DNA of 10,785 nucleotides from Reyranella sp. (GCA_030681635.1 JAUXRT010000447.1:1-10785), one strand, 5' to 3'. Shown: positions 1-6,103, numbered from the stretch's first letter. Notes: generated from the sequence alone by a model not told the origin. A program made the numbers and translations.

Positions 1-159
1 GAACGCAAGCAGATGCTGTTTGCCCTGGGGGCGCTCACCAGCTTCGAGAGCTGGAACCAGTTGCGCGTCGACTACGGCCTTTCGATGGAGGCAGCCCAGG
101 CTATCTGGTACACCGCGATCGACCGGATGCTGCCAACCACCCCACCGCAGGCGGACTAA
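1..159 (+). CDS. C-terminal fragment of a probable TetR/AcrR-family regulator (5' end outside window)
   Basis: Frame 1 is open from the first base to a TAA at 157-159 and encodes 52 residues. The fragment reads FESWNQLRVDYGLSMEAAQA, then IWYTAIDRML and a short proline-rich tail. This resembles the last ligand-domain helices of TetR-type regulators, where a leucine-arginine helix, a 'GLS..EA' turn and a final 'A...L' helix are common. The DNA-binding helix-turn-helix lies outside the window, so the family call rests on a short tail. The next gene starts 3 nt after the stop codon, so the two are probably co-transcribed. An unrelated all-helical protein is possible. Confidence 0.5.
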   Translation, partial: ERKQMLFALGALTSFESWNQLRVDYGLSMEAAQAIWYTAIDRMLPTTPPQAD

Positions 160-162
160 GCA

Positions 163-729
163 ATGAAAGCCCTGCTCTTCGCCTGCCTGTTGGCTATCGC
201 GGCCGATGCCGCCGATGCCCAGCAGCGACGCCCGCCGGAACCAGACAGGACAGCCGACAAGCCGCCCGACTGCGCCGCTAGCATGGGCGCACTAACCAAG
301 GACTGGAGCGGCGAGGCCTATGCCATCGACGGCGTCACCCTGGGTGGCGCCGGACTAAAGCCGCCACTGCGGTTATGGGGCGTGCAGGCGGGTGAACTGC
401 GCGACCGGCAGAGCGGTCAGGAGACGGTCGCCGGCATGCGTGCTCGGGCGGCGCTTGAAGACATGCTCGACAAGGGCGGCCACAAGGTGAAGTGCCGGAC
501 GATGCGGTGGGATCGCGAGTGCCGTGCCGTGGCGCAATGCACGGTCGAAACCTCGCCGGCACCCATCGACCTCGGCGGCTATCTGATCTCGAGCGGCCTC
601 GCCTACGGCTTCCATCTGGAAGAGGCGCTGCCGTGGGAGCCACGGGCCGGCCAGCGCTATGCCGGCGCCGAAGCCGAGGCGCGCAAAGCCAGCCGGGGCC
701 TGTGGCCGGCATGGCTGGGCGAGAAATAG
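163..729 (+). CDS. Exported staphylococcal-nuclease-fold (thermonuclease-like) protein with altered metal site
   Basis: The protein has 188 residues. Residues 1-20 form a signal peptide (MKALLFACLLAIAADAADAQ), so it should act in the periplasm or outside the cell. Residues about 50-185 follow the SNase pattern: GEAYAIDGVTL (D56 at the Asp21-like position), LRLWGVQAGE (R70 like Arg35, E78 like Glu43), CRAVAQC (R121 like Arg87), then DLGGYLISSGLAY and the closing YAGAEAEARKASRGLW. Family members usually read 'RLWGIDAPE'. Here Asp40, a calcium ligand in the classical enzyme, is replaced by Q75, and the usual Pro by Gly. The three general catalytic residues remain, but activity or metal dependence may differ. 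Four cysteines in the mature part (C37, C111, C120, C126) could form disulfides. It follows the regulator fragment by 3 nt and has no clear Shine-Dalgarno, which suggests translational coupling. Nuclease activity is inferred. Confidence 0.8.
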   Translation: MKALLFACLLAIAADAADAQQRRPPEPDRTADKPPDCAASMGALTKDWSGEAYAIDGVTLGGAGLKPPLRLWGVQAGELRDRQSGQETVAGMRARAALEDMLDKGGHKVKCRTMRWDRECRAVAQCTVETSPAPIDLGGYLISSGLAYGFHLEEALPWEPRAGQRYAGAEAEARKASRGLWPAWLGEK

Positions 730-733
730 AGGA

Positions 734-1015
734 TCAGAAAGGCGATCGCCGCCGGCGCCTGGACCGACCGAGCGCATCGACCAGTGGCGAGGCGCGCGGT
801 GCGACGTCGGGCGCCGAACAATCCGCATCGGTCTCGATCCGCGCGCGTCGACGCCCCAGCTCGGTCAGCGCGATACCCTTCGGCCCCTCTTCGATCAAAC
901 CGAGGAACTCGAAGCGCACCCGTTGCGGCGAGGGCACATTGACCGTCCGGCCCTCGACCAGGCCGCGCAAGACCTGAAGCTCTAGGCGACTCAACGTCGA
1001 CGGAGGATGCGTCAC
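734..1015 (-). CDS. Small winged-helix-like hypothetical protein
   Basis: This 93-residue ORF starts with GTG (1013-1015) and stops with TGA at 734-736. It converges with the nuclease-fold gene, leaving 4 nt between the two stop codons. Residues 8-60 look structured: LSRLELQVLRGLVEG, then RVRFEFLGLIEEGPKGIALT and ELGRRRA. A helix, a hydrophobic 'LGLIE' strand and 'ITLTELGR' are typical of small winged-helix proteins of alphaproteobacteria. The tail from about residue 61 is low in order and ends in a run of arginines and RSPF. AGAAAG lies about 6 nt upstream of the GTG as a weak ribosome binding site. A DNA- or RNA-binding role fits the basic tail but is only inferred. Confidence 0.6.
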   Translation of the reverse strand: MTHPPSTLSRLELQVLRGLVEGRTVNVPSPQRVRFEFLGLIEEGPKGIALTELGRRRARIETDADCSAPDVAPRASPLVDALGRSRRRRRSPF

Positions 1016-1043
1016 AAATGGCTTTCTGATGACGATGCCAGCC

Positions 1044-1121
1044 TCAACGCCAGAACAAGGCGAGCAGGATAATGATGGGAATGGGAACGCCGAACAGCCA
1101 GAGCAGGATTGAACGACTCAT
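1044..1121 (-). CDS. 25-residue single-pass membrane microprotein
   Basis: On the minus strand an ATG (1119-1121) opens 25 codons ending in TGA (1044-1046). The protein begins MSRSILLWLFGVPIP and continues IIILLALFWR. After a short basic N-terminus (Arg3), residues 5-24 are almost all hydrophobic, with a conserved-looking 'GVPIP' kink, and the last residue is Arg. This is a single transmembrane helix with charges at both ends. A textbook Shine-Dalgarno, AGGAG at 1128-1132, sits 6 nt before the ATG, which is strong support for real translation. Very short proteins of the 'RSILLW..G.PIPIIILLALF' kind occur in many proteobacteria with unknown function, as I recall them. It is 28 nt downstream of the start of the winged-helix-like gene in the same direction, so the two may share a transcript. 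Confidence 0.75.
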   Translation of the reverse strand: MSRSILLWLFGVPIPIIILLALFWR

Positions 1122-1127
1122 GGGAAT

Positions 1128-1132
1128 CTCCT
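1128..1132 (-). promoter_or_regulatory. Shine-Dalgarno (AGGAG) of the membrane microprotein
   Basis: AGGAG on the minus strand, with a 6-nt spacer to the ATG at 1119-1121. The ideal spacing is the main evidence that the 25-codon reading frame is a real gene. Confidence 0.7.
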
Positions 1133-1225
1133 GGAAGCCGGGATCAGGCGCGGGCGCTTGTGCATTGGCAGCGGGAGGCAACGCAGGGCCGCGCTCCAGG
1201 TTGCGACCCGATCCCCGCCGCGCTC

Positions 1226-1249
1226 ATCGGCGCTGTAAACAGCGCCGAT
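1226..1249. repeat. Perfect inverted repeat, 10-bp arms, 4-nt loop
   Basis: Left arm ATCGGCGCTG (1226-1235), loop TAAA, right arm CAGCGCCGAT (1240-1249). The arms are perfectly complementary. It lies 81 nt downstream of the dehydrogenase stop codon and 105 nt upstream of the microprotein start, both on the minus strand. There is no T-run on either side, so it is not a standard intrinsic terminator. It could be an operator for a dimeric regulator, an RNA hairpin shielding the dehydrogenase mRNA 3' end, or a leader element for the microprotein transcript. Confidence 0.65.
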
Positions 1250-1257
1250 ACGGGCCG

Positions 1258-1280
1258 CCTCCCCATATGAATTGGGGAGG
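1258..1280. repeat. Second inverted repeat, 8-bp arms, 7-nt loop
   Basis: CCTCCCCA (1258-1265) is followed by a 7-nt AT-rich loop and TGGGGAGG (1273-1280). It starts 8 nt after the neighbouring 10-bp inverted repeat ends, so the two would form adjacent hairpins in the same transcript. No T-run follows on either strand. On the minus strand it lies 50 nt beyond the dehydrogenase stop codon. Confidence 0.55.
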
Positions 1281-1298
1281 AAAGCGATTCTGATTCAG

Positions 1299-1330
1299 TC
1301 GGAAAGACTCCAGGGAGCCTGGCGCAGTCT
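1299..1330 (-). terminator. Weak candidate terminator of the dehydrogenase gene
   Basis: Just after the dehydrogenase stop on the minus strand comes GACT, an unpaired GCG, then CCAGG-CTC-CCTGG, AGTC and TTTCC. This is a 5-bp perfect inner stem with a 3-nt loop, extended by an outer AGACT/AGTCT pairing, and followed by only three T residues. The T-tract is too short for a confident intrinsic terminator, and the hairpins further downstream may share the job. Confidence 0.3.
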
Positions 1331-2235
1331 CACGGGCCGGCGGCCGCCAGATCGATGGCGCGGCGGTACATCGTCATCGACGCTTCCGGGGTGTTGTAGC
1401 CGGCATGCGCCGTGAGCGTGACATTCTCAAGCTTTAGGAGCGGCTCGTCCGCTGGCACCGGCTCCTTGGCGAAGACATCCGTCGCATAGTGGCCGATATG
1501 GCCGGAGCGCAGGAGATCCAACAATGCCGGCTCGTCGACGACACCGGCCCGCGCCGTGTTGACGACGATGACACCGGGCTTGGCTTTCTCCAGCCTGGCG
1601 CGGTCGAGGAACCCGCGCGTGGCATCGTTCAGGGCAAGATGCAGGCTCACGATGTCGGAGCGCGCCAGCAACTCGTCGATCGGCATCATCGGCACGGCAG
1701 CGCCAGCAACGGTCGAGCGATTGAAAGCGATCACTTTCAGGCCGACCCCTTGGGCGATGCGTGCCATCTCGCGACCGATGCCGCCCAGGCCGACGACGCC
1801 CAACGTCTTGCCTTTGAGTTCCATGCCCTGCATCGGCCGCCAGCCGCCCGACCGGACGATGCCGTGCATGGTGGCGATCTGGCGTGCGGCGGCAAAGACC
1901 AGCCCCATCGCATGCTCGGCGACGGTGGTGTCGCCATAGCCGCCGATGGTCGAGACCTTGATGCCGAGGCGCTGGGCGGCGGCGAGATCGACGAAGCTCG
2001 CGGCCCCGGTGCCCAGAAAGACGATGTGCCTCAGTCCGCTGCAATGCTTCAGCGTCGCCTCGTTGAAATACGTGGCGTCGTTGATCACCGTTTCGTAGCC
2101 CGCGACCGTCGCGGGGATGTCGCCTTCACCCACGGGACCCATGTTGACCGCAATGGCAATGTCGCCGGGACCATGGACCTGCTGCCAGACACGATCGATA
2201 TCCGGCGTCGAATCGATGAAGAGCGTTCTGGACAT
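1330..2235 (-). CDS. D-isomer-specific 2-hydroxyacid dehydrogenase, NAD(P)-binding
   Basis: A soluble oxidoreductase of about 301 residues that would interconvert a 2-hydroxy acid and the 2-keto acid. Numbering from the farthest upstream GTG (303 residues), the Rossmann motif GLGGIG is at 151-156. The catalytic triad is visible: R231 in NTARAGVVDEPAL, E260 in DVFAKEP and H279 in LTAHAGYNT. The end of the second Rossmann strand reads VIAFNRS, with Asn174-Arg175 where NAD-preferring members have an acidic residue. This favours NADP(H), by inference. Three in-frame starts follow one another: GTG 2241, GTG 2238 and ATG 2235. GGGAGG at 2245-2250 is 9 nt from the ATG and only 3 nt from the first GTG, so I chose the ATG. 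The length is slightly short for the family (usually 310-340), and the C-terminal helix ends abruptly at AAAGP. The true substrate (glyoxylate, hydroxypyruvate, phosphoglycerate or other) cannot be read from the sequence. The SET-domain gene lies 53 nt upstream on the same strand. Confidence 0.9.
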   Translation of the reverse strand: MSRTLFIDSTPDIDRVWQQVHGPGDIAIAVNMGPVGEGDIPATVAGYETVINDATYFNEATLKHCSGLRHIVFLGTGAASFVDLAAAQRLGIKVSTIGGYGDTTVAEHAMGLVFAAARQIATMHGIVRSGGWRPMQGMELKGKTLGVVGLGGIGREMARIAQGVGLKVIAFNRSTVAGAAVPMMPIDELLARSDIVSLHLALNDATRGFLDRARLEKAKPGVIVVNTARAGVVDEPALLDLLRSGHIGHYATDVFAKEPVPADEPLLKLENVTLTAHAGYNTPEASMTMYRRAIDLAAAGP

Positions 2236-2244
2236 CACCACAAT

Positions 2245-2250
2245 CCTCCC
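2245..2250 (-). promoter_or_regulatory. Shine-Dalgarno (GGGAGG) deciding the dehydrogenase start
   Basis: GGGAGG precedes a run of GTG-GTG-ATG. The spacing (3, 6 and 9 nt respectively) argues against the first GTG and fits the ATG at 2233-2235 or the second GTG. Confidence 0.6.
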
Positions 2251-2288
2251 AGCCGGGACACGAACCCAGCATAGCAGAACCTGGCTTG

Positions 2289-2756
2289 TTAGCGGCCGGC
2301 TTGCCGCTTCCGTACCGCCTTGCCGCGCGGCTTTTGCCGGGACGCTGTCGGCGGGACCTGAACGTCGCGCTGGAGGTTGTCGTGCTTGTCGTCCATGCGA
2401 CGGTAATCGATCGTGAGTTCCTCGCCGGCCGGAATGTTGCGGACGGCGTGGTAGGTCACGTCGCCATCGTCGGAACCCAGGTTGGGATCGGCGGCGTGGT
2501 TCATGTACCAGCCGGTCGAGATGCGCAGGAAATCGAGCGGCACCCAGTATCCTCCGGTGCTGCGGATCCCGAACTTCTTGTAGAGCGCGACGTGCGGCGA
2601 GGCGTTGACCTGCCGGGTCGAAACCCAGCGGCTGTCCTCGCCATCCCAGATGCGAACGATTTCTCCCTTCTTGATGTCCTGATCGGCAAAGCAGCCGATG
2701 CCGTGAACGCCTGAGGAGCCGAGATAGACGAATGCCTTGCTGGTCTTGCGCTTCAT
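2289..2756 (-). CDS. SET-domain protein (putative protein-lysine methyltransferase)
   Basis: A compact SET-domain protein of 155 residues, taking the ATG at 2754-2756 (MKRKTSKAFVYLG) as the start. The frame stays open to a TTG at 2837, but the upstream part has no ribosome binding site and looks non-conserved. Visible SET motifs are SSGVHGIGCFADQDIKKGE (14-32), YMNHAADPN (84-92, the 'NHxxxPN' cofactor and pseudoknot motif with N86, H87 and N92) and GEELTIDY (111-118, catalytic-type Tyr118). The usual cysteine of 'NHSCxPN' is missing and there is no cysteine-rich post-SET region. The tail from about residue 137 is basic (KPRGKAVRKRQAGR), so it may bind nucleic acid or an acidic partner. SET proteins transfer methyl groups from S-adenosylmethionine to lysine side chains. 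In bacteria the targets are mostly unknown. It is upstream of the dehydrogenase gene on the same strand, with no evident functional link. Confidence 0.85.
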   Translation of the reverse strand: MKRKTSKAFVYLGSSGVHGIGCFADQDIKKGEIVRIWDGEDSRWVSTRQVNASPHVALYKKFGIRSTGGYWVPLDFLRISTGWYMNHAADPNLGSDDGDVTYHAVRNIPAGEELTIDYRRMDDKHDNLQRDVQVPPTASRQKPRGKAVRKRQAGR

Positions 2757-3006
2757 GAAACTCTTACTCGTGATCAACAATGTCGTGCGGCCCGCGTGCT
2801 TACCCTGCCTCATGCTGCACTGCAATCGCGCCGACAACGATGCCGCGAGTTGTCTGGTCCCGCCGATGGAACGGCGCTAGGCTTTGAGGCTTTTTGCGAA
2901 AAGGAGACGTCGCCACCGAACACGAAGGGTGGGCTGCACGCCACAAGCCGCGCCAAAAGCGGACAGCGCGCCGCCCGTCACGCTCAAGCGTCACTGGGAG
3001 GACACC
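2757..3006. other. Divergent intergenic region between the SET-domain and solute-binding-protein genes
   Basis: This 250-nt spacer must hold the promoters of two divergent genes. I see no convincing sigma-70 pair, no strong inverted repeat and no plausible small gene. A short CTTTT-TGCG-AAAAG inverted repeat (2890-2903) is present, but it is too small to interpret. The plus-strand frame is open from 2884 into the solute-binding protein, but that N-terminal part would precede the signal peptide and is very basic, so I do not count it as coding. Confidence 0.5.
2996..3002 (+). promoter_or_regulatory. Shine-Dalgarno (GGGAGGA) of the solute-binding protein
   Basis: GGGAGGA lies 4 nt before the ATG at 3007. 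That start also places a signal peptide at the N-terminus, which rejects the longer frame that begins at 2884. Confidence 0.75.
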
Positions 3007-4605
3007 ATGAAAAACCGAATGCATTGTCTTGCGTTGGCGTGTTTCGCGTTGGCTGGCGTAACGGCGTTGTCGGTAACCACTGCTGCCTGGGCACAAAAGT
3101 CTGGCGGCATCCTAAAAATCCAGCACATGGACACGCCGCCCAGCGCCTCGATCCACGAAGAGGCGACCGTCTCCACCGCAGTGCCGTTCATGAGCGTCTT
3201 CAACAACCTCGTGATGTTCGATCAGAACGTCGGCAAAAACAGCTTCGAATCGATCGTGCCGGACCTCGCCACGAGCTGGTCGTGGAACGGCGACGGAACC
3301 AAGCTCGCCTTCAAGCTCCGGCAGGGTGTGAAATGGCACGACGGCAAGCCATTCACGGCCAAGGACGTGCAGTGCACGTTCGAGCTGCTGCTCAGCACCG
3401 ACAAGCTCAGGCGCAACCCACGCGGGGCCTGGTACAGCAACGTCGAGAAGGTGACGGCCGATGGTGAATTCGACGCCACCTTCCACCTCAAGGCACCGCA
3501 GCCCTCGCTGCTGGCCTTGCTCTCGTCGGGCTACACACCGATCTATCCTTGCCATATCCCCGTGGCAGACATGCGCCGCCAGCCGATCGGCACGGGCCCC
3601 TTCAAGTTCGTCGAATTCAAGATGAAGGAGAGCATCAAGCTGGCGAAGAATCCCGACTACTGGAAGCCGGGACGGCCCTATCTCGACGGCATCGAATTCA
3701 CCATCATCCCCGACCGGTCGACCCGCATGCTGTCGTTCGTCGCCGGCAAGTTCGACATGACCTTCCCGACAGACGTCACGGTGCCACTCCTGAAGAACCT
3801 GAAGAAGGACGCTCCGGAGGCACGATGCACCATGCGGGCGACCGGCGTCGCCACCAACCTCATCGTCAACCGCGACCTGCCGCCGTTCGACAACCCGAAG
3901 ATCCGGCGCGCCATGGCGCTCACTCTCGATCGAAAGGAGTTCATCACCATCCTGAGCGAGGGCGAGAGCACGATGGGCGGCGCCATGCTGGCCCCGCCGG
4001 ACGGCGTGTGGGGACTGCCGCCGGAGAGACTCAAGACCATCATCGGCTACGGCGACGTCGAAAAGAGCCGCGAGGAAGGACGCGCGCTGATGAGGGAAGC
4101 CGGCTACGGCCCCGACAAGCGGATGAAGCTCAAGGTCAGCACGCGCAACATCGCTACGTTCCGCGATCCGGCGACGATCCTGCTCGACCATCTGCGGCAC
4201 ATCTACATCGACTCGGAGCTCGAGATCATCGACACCGCCATCTATTACAATCGCGTGTTCAAGAAGGACTACGCCGTCGCGCTCAACCTCAGCGGCAGCG
4301 CGGTCGACGATCCCGACGTCACTTTGTTCGAGGGCTACGCCTGCGGCAGCCTGCGCAACTACAACAACTACTGCGACCCCGAGATGACCAAGCTGTTCGA
4401 GGCGCAGTCGCGCGAACTCGACCAGAAAAAGCGTAAACAGATGGTGTGGGAGATCGACGCCAAGCTGCAGGAGGATATCGCCAGGCCGATCATCTACAAC
4501 GGCAGGGCGGCCGGCTGCTGGCAGCCGTACGTCAAAGGCGTGACGATCCACACCAACAGCATCTACAACGGTTGGCGCTTCGAAGACGTCTGGATCGATC
4601 GCTGA
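3007..4605 (+). CDS. ABC transporter substrate-binding protein, peptide/nickel/opine type (SBP_bac_5 family)
   Basis: A 532-residue periplasmic solute-binding protein. Residues 1-29 are a signal peptide (basic MKNR, hydrophobic core, cleavage after AWA before QKSGG). Family hallmarks are ESIVPDLATSWSWNGDGTKL (81-100), FKLRQGVKWHDGKPFTAKDV (102-121), the hinge-region GTGPFKFVEF (195-204) with NPDYWKPGRPYLD (215-227), and NPKIRRAMALTLDR (296-309). The C-terminal segment AGCWQPYVKGV leads into NSIYNGWRFEDVWI (517-530), as in dipeptide-type binding proteins. The length is normal for DppA/OppA-like proteins. The ligand cannot be predicted; members bind peptides, nickel chelates, opines, sugars or other small molecules. 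No permease or ATPase gene is in the window. The TorF-like porin gene follows 87 nt downstream on the same strand, so this may be a partial uptake operon or an orphan receptor using permeases encoded elsewhere. Confidence 0.92.
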   Translation: MKNRMHCLALACFALAGVTALSVTTAAWAQKSGGILKIQHMDTPPSASIHEEATVSTAVPFMSVFNNLVMFDQNVGKNSFESIVPDLATSWSWNGDGTKLAFKLRQGVKWHDGKPFTAKDVQCTFELLLSTDKLRRNPRGAWYSNVEKVTADGEFDATFHLKAPQPSLLALLSSGYTPIYPCHIPVADMRRQPIGTGPFKFVEFKMKESIKLAKNPDYWKPGRPYLDGIEFTIIPDRSTRMLSFVAGKFDMTFPTDVTVPLLKNLKKDAPEARCTMRATGVATNLIVNRDLPPFDNPKIRRAMALTLDRKEFITILSEGESTMGGAMLAPPDGVWGLPPERLKTIIGYGDVEKSREEGRALMREAGYGPDKRMKLKVSTRNIATFRDPATILLDHLRHIYIDSELEIIDTAIYYNRVFKKDYAVALNLSGSAVDDPDVTLFEGYACGSLRNYNNYCDPEMTKLFEAQSRELDQKKRKQMVWEIDAKLQEDIARPIIYNGRAAGCWQPYVKGVTIHTNSIYNGWRFEDVWIDR

Positions 4606-4692
4606 GAGGTCGCGAGTGATCGACCGACCATGTGGAGGTGAAAGCACCGGCCCGCTTTGACACCACCTGCTCCGGGCGGCGAAAGTCCTTGG

Positions 4693-5508
4693 GTGACGAG
4701 AGCCGTCTTCTTTCTTGCAGGCTGTGTGGCCGTGTGGGCGACGTGCGGCACGGCCATGGCCGACTCGTCGGAAGCCAAGGCACGCGCCAGGGAGCACTGG
4801 GACGGCCCATTCGGCGGCACCTTTTCGGCGACCGCCGCGATCGTGTCGGACTATTCCTTTGCCGGCATCTCACAGACCGAGCTGGAGCCGGCGGTGCAGC
4901 CCGGCTTCGGCTACACGACACGGGACCTCAGCGAAGCGGTGCCGATCTCGGCCTATCTGTGGGCCTGGGGCAGCAACATCAACTTCTTTCCGAGTGGCCC
5001 CGGCATCGAGGTCGATCTGCTGGGCGGCCTGAAGCTGAAGGCGTTCGACAAGCGCCTGAACATCGATGCCGGCTATGTGCGCTATACCTATCCGGGCAGC
5101 CCGCCGGCGCTCAACTACGACTACGGCGATTTCAGCCTGCAGGTCGGCTACGATTTCGACGCCGTGCAGTTCAACGTCAAGGTCCGCTACAGTCCCAATT
5201 CCTTCGGAAACTCAGGCGCCGCCTGGAACAAGCATGTGCAGATGTTCGCGCCGCTGCCTTTCCTGCGGGTCAACGAGAACATCTCCTTCAAGGCCTATGG
5301 CACACTCGGCAACCAGTGGGTCGATCGCTATCTCAACTACGGCATTCCGAGCAACGAATACTGGTACTGGCAGATCGGCCTGATCACCTCCATGTACGGC
5401 GTCGACTTTACAGCCGCCTACACCGACACCAACATCAGCATCGCCGGCTGCGGCAATACCGGCAACTGCCAGGGCCGGGTCATCCTCAGTGTCGGCAAGA
5501 CTTTCTAG
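4693..5508 (+). CDS. TorF-family putative outer-membrane porin
   Basis: A 271-residue protein read from GTG 4693. This start gives a clean signal peptide (MTRAVFFLAGCVAVWATCGTAMA cut before DSSEAK). The frame also opens at TTG 4657, which would add 12 non-signal residues. A GGAGGTGA at 4634-4641 is 15 nt from that TTG, which is too far. The mature part has TorF-family features: SATAAIVSDYSFAGISQTEL (45-64), EPAVQPGFGY (65-74), AYLWAWGSNINFF (87-99), IEVDLLGGLKLK (105-116), AGYVRYTYPG (126-135) and a conserved YSP..FG (167-172). Alternating hydrophobic strands and a C-terminal Phe (VGKTF) are typical of outer-membrane barrels folded by the Bam machinery. Family members are predicted porins of unknown substrate. 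The position between a periplasmic binding protein and a GST-like gene suggests passage of the same compound across the outer membrane, which is inferred. Confidence 0.85.
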   Translation: MTRAVFFLAGCVAVWATCGTAMADSSEAKARAREHWDGPFGGTFSATAAIVSDYSFAGISQTELEPAVQPGFGYTTRDLSEAVPISAYLWAWGSNINFFPSGPGIEVDLLGGLKLKAFDKRLNIDAGYVRYTYPGSPPALNYDYGDFSLQVGYDFDAVQFNVKVRYSPNSFGNSGAAWNKHVQMFAPLPFLRVNENISFKAYGTLGNQWVDRYLNYGIPSNEYWYWQIGLITSMYGVDFTAAYTDTNISIAGCGNTGNCQGRVILSVGKTF

Positions 5509-5524
5509 GGAACAGGACAGAAGC

Positions 5525-6103
5525 ATGCTCACTTTCTATTTTTCGCCCGGATCGAGCTCGATGGCGACGCACATCGCCTTGCACGAAACGGGCGCGCGCT
5601 TCGAGGCGCGCCCGTTGACGTTGCAGCAAGGCACGCGCGCGCCCGACTTCCTCAAGGTCAATCCCAACGGCAAGGTGCCGACCCTGGTGGTCGACGACAC
5701 GATCCTCACCGAGGTGGCGGGCACGCTTTTTTATCTTGCACGCGCCTTCCCGCAGGCGGGCCTGATGCCCGCCGGTCCGCTCGGAGAGGCCGAAGCCGTG
5801 GCGTGGATGTCGTTCGTCGCCTCGACCGTCCATACGGCGGTGCCGCAGGGGCCGGAGCGCGTCGCGGAGGTCTGGCGCATCGCCGAGCAGAAGCTCCGCG
5901 GCAAGGAATATTGCGTCGGCGGCAAATACTCGATCGCCGACATCCACCTCTTCCGCCTCTATTGGCGCTTCAGGGAGAGGTTCGGGCTGAAGCCCGAGGA
6001 CCATCCCTCGATCCATGCCCATTACGACCGCATGATGCAGCGGCCGGCGGTCAAGAAGACCATCGAGGCCGAGGCCAAGGTTCCGTCGTCCCTGCCGCGC
6101 TAG
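5525..6103 (+). CDS. Glutathione S-transferase family protein (beta-class-like, Cys replaced by Ser)
   Basis: A 192-residue cytosolic protein. The start is ATG 5525 with AGGA 7 nt upstream. Residues 1-75 form the thioredoxin-like glutathione-binding domain: LTFYFSPGSSSMATHIAL, then NPNGKVPTL (46-54, cis-Pro52) and ILTEVAGTLFYLA (60-72). In beta-class enzymes the N-terminal motif is 'PGACS' with a catalytic cysteine. Here it reads PGSSS, so Ser11 sits at the cysteine position, as in serine-type members. Residues about 87-185 are the helical domain, with the N-capping region GGKYSIADIHLFRLY (132-146). The gene begins 16 nt after the porin stop codon, so the two are almost certainly co-transcribed. 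The likely role is glutathione conjugation, reductive thiol chemistry or isomerisation of an imported compound. The exact reaction is unknown. Confidence 0.9.
   Translation: MLTFYFSPGSSSMATHIALHETGARFEARPLTLQQGTRAPDFLKVNPNGKVPTLVVDDTILTEVAGTLFYLARAFPQAGLMPAGPLGEAEAVAWMSFVASTVHTAVPQGPERVAEVWRIAEQKLRGKEYCVGGKYSIADIHLFRLYWRFRERFGLKPEDHPSIHAHYDRMMQRPAVKKTIEAEAKVPSSLPR
5587..5616. repeat. Perfect 11-bp inverted repeat inside the GST-like gene
   Basis: AACGGGCGCGC (5587-5597) and GCGCGCCCGTT (5606-5616) are exact reverse complements separated by 8 nt. The repeat falls within codons 21-31 of the GST-like gene, about 60 nt after its start. GC-rich coding DNA makes such matches more likely by chance. 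An 11-bp stem near the start could still slow ribosomes or mark an RNA-processing site. Confidence 0.5.

Noticed and set aside
1072..1293. Plus-strand 73-codon frame over the microprotein and hairpins
   Set aside because: It has no ribosome binding site and runs through both inverted repeats. The opposite strand has the better-supported 25-codon gene.
1489..2274. Plus-strand open frame opposite the 2-hydroxyacid dehydrogenase
   Set aside because: The opposite strand encodes an intact dehydrogenase with all catalytic residues. This frame has no family features.
2757..2837. N-terminal extension of the SET-domain frame to TTG 2837
   Set aside because: There is no ribosome binding site, the start codon is rare, and the SET fold begins right after the ATG at 2756.
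3112..4797. Long minus-strand open frame (561 codons) opposite the solute-binding protein
   Set aside because: It is antisense to a gene with a clear signal peptide and family motifs. Its product is rich in Arg, Asp, His and Val in the way GC-rich shadow frames are, and shows no family pattern.
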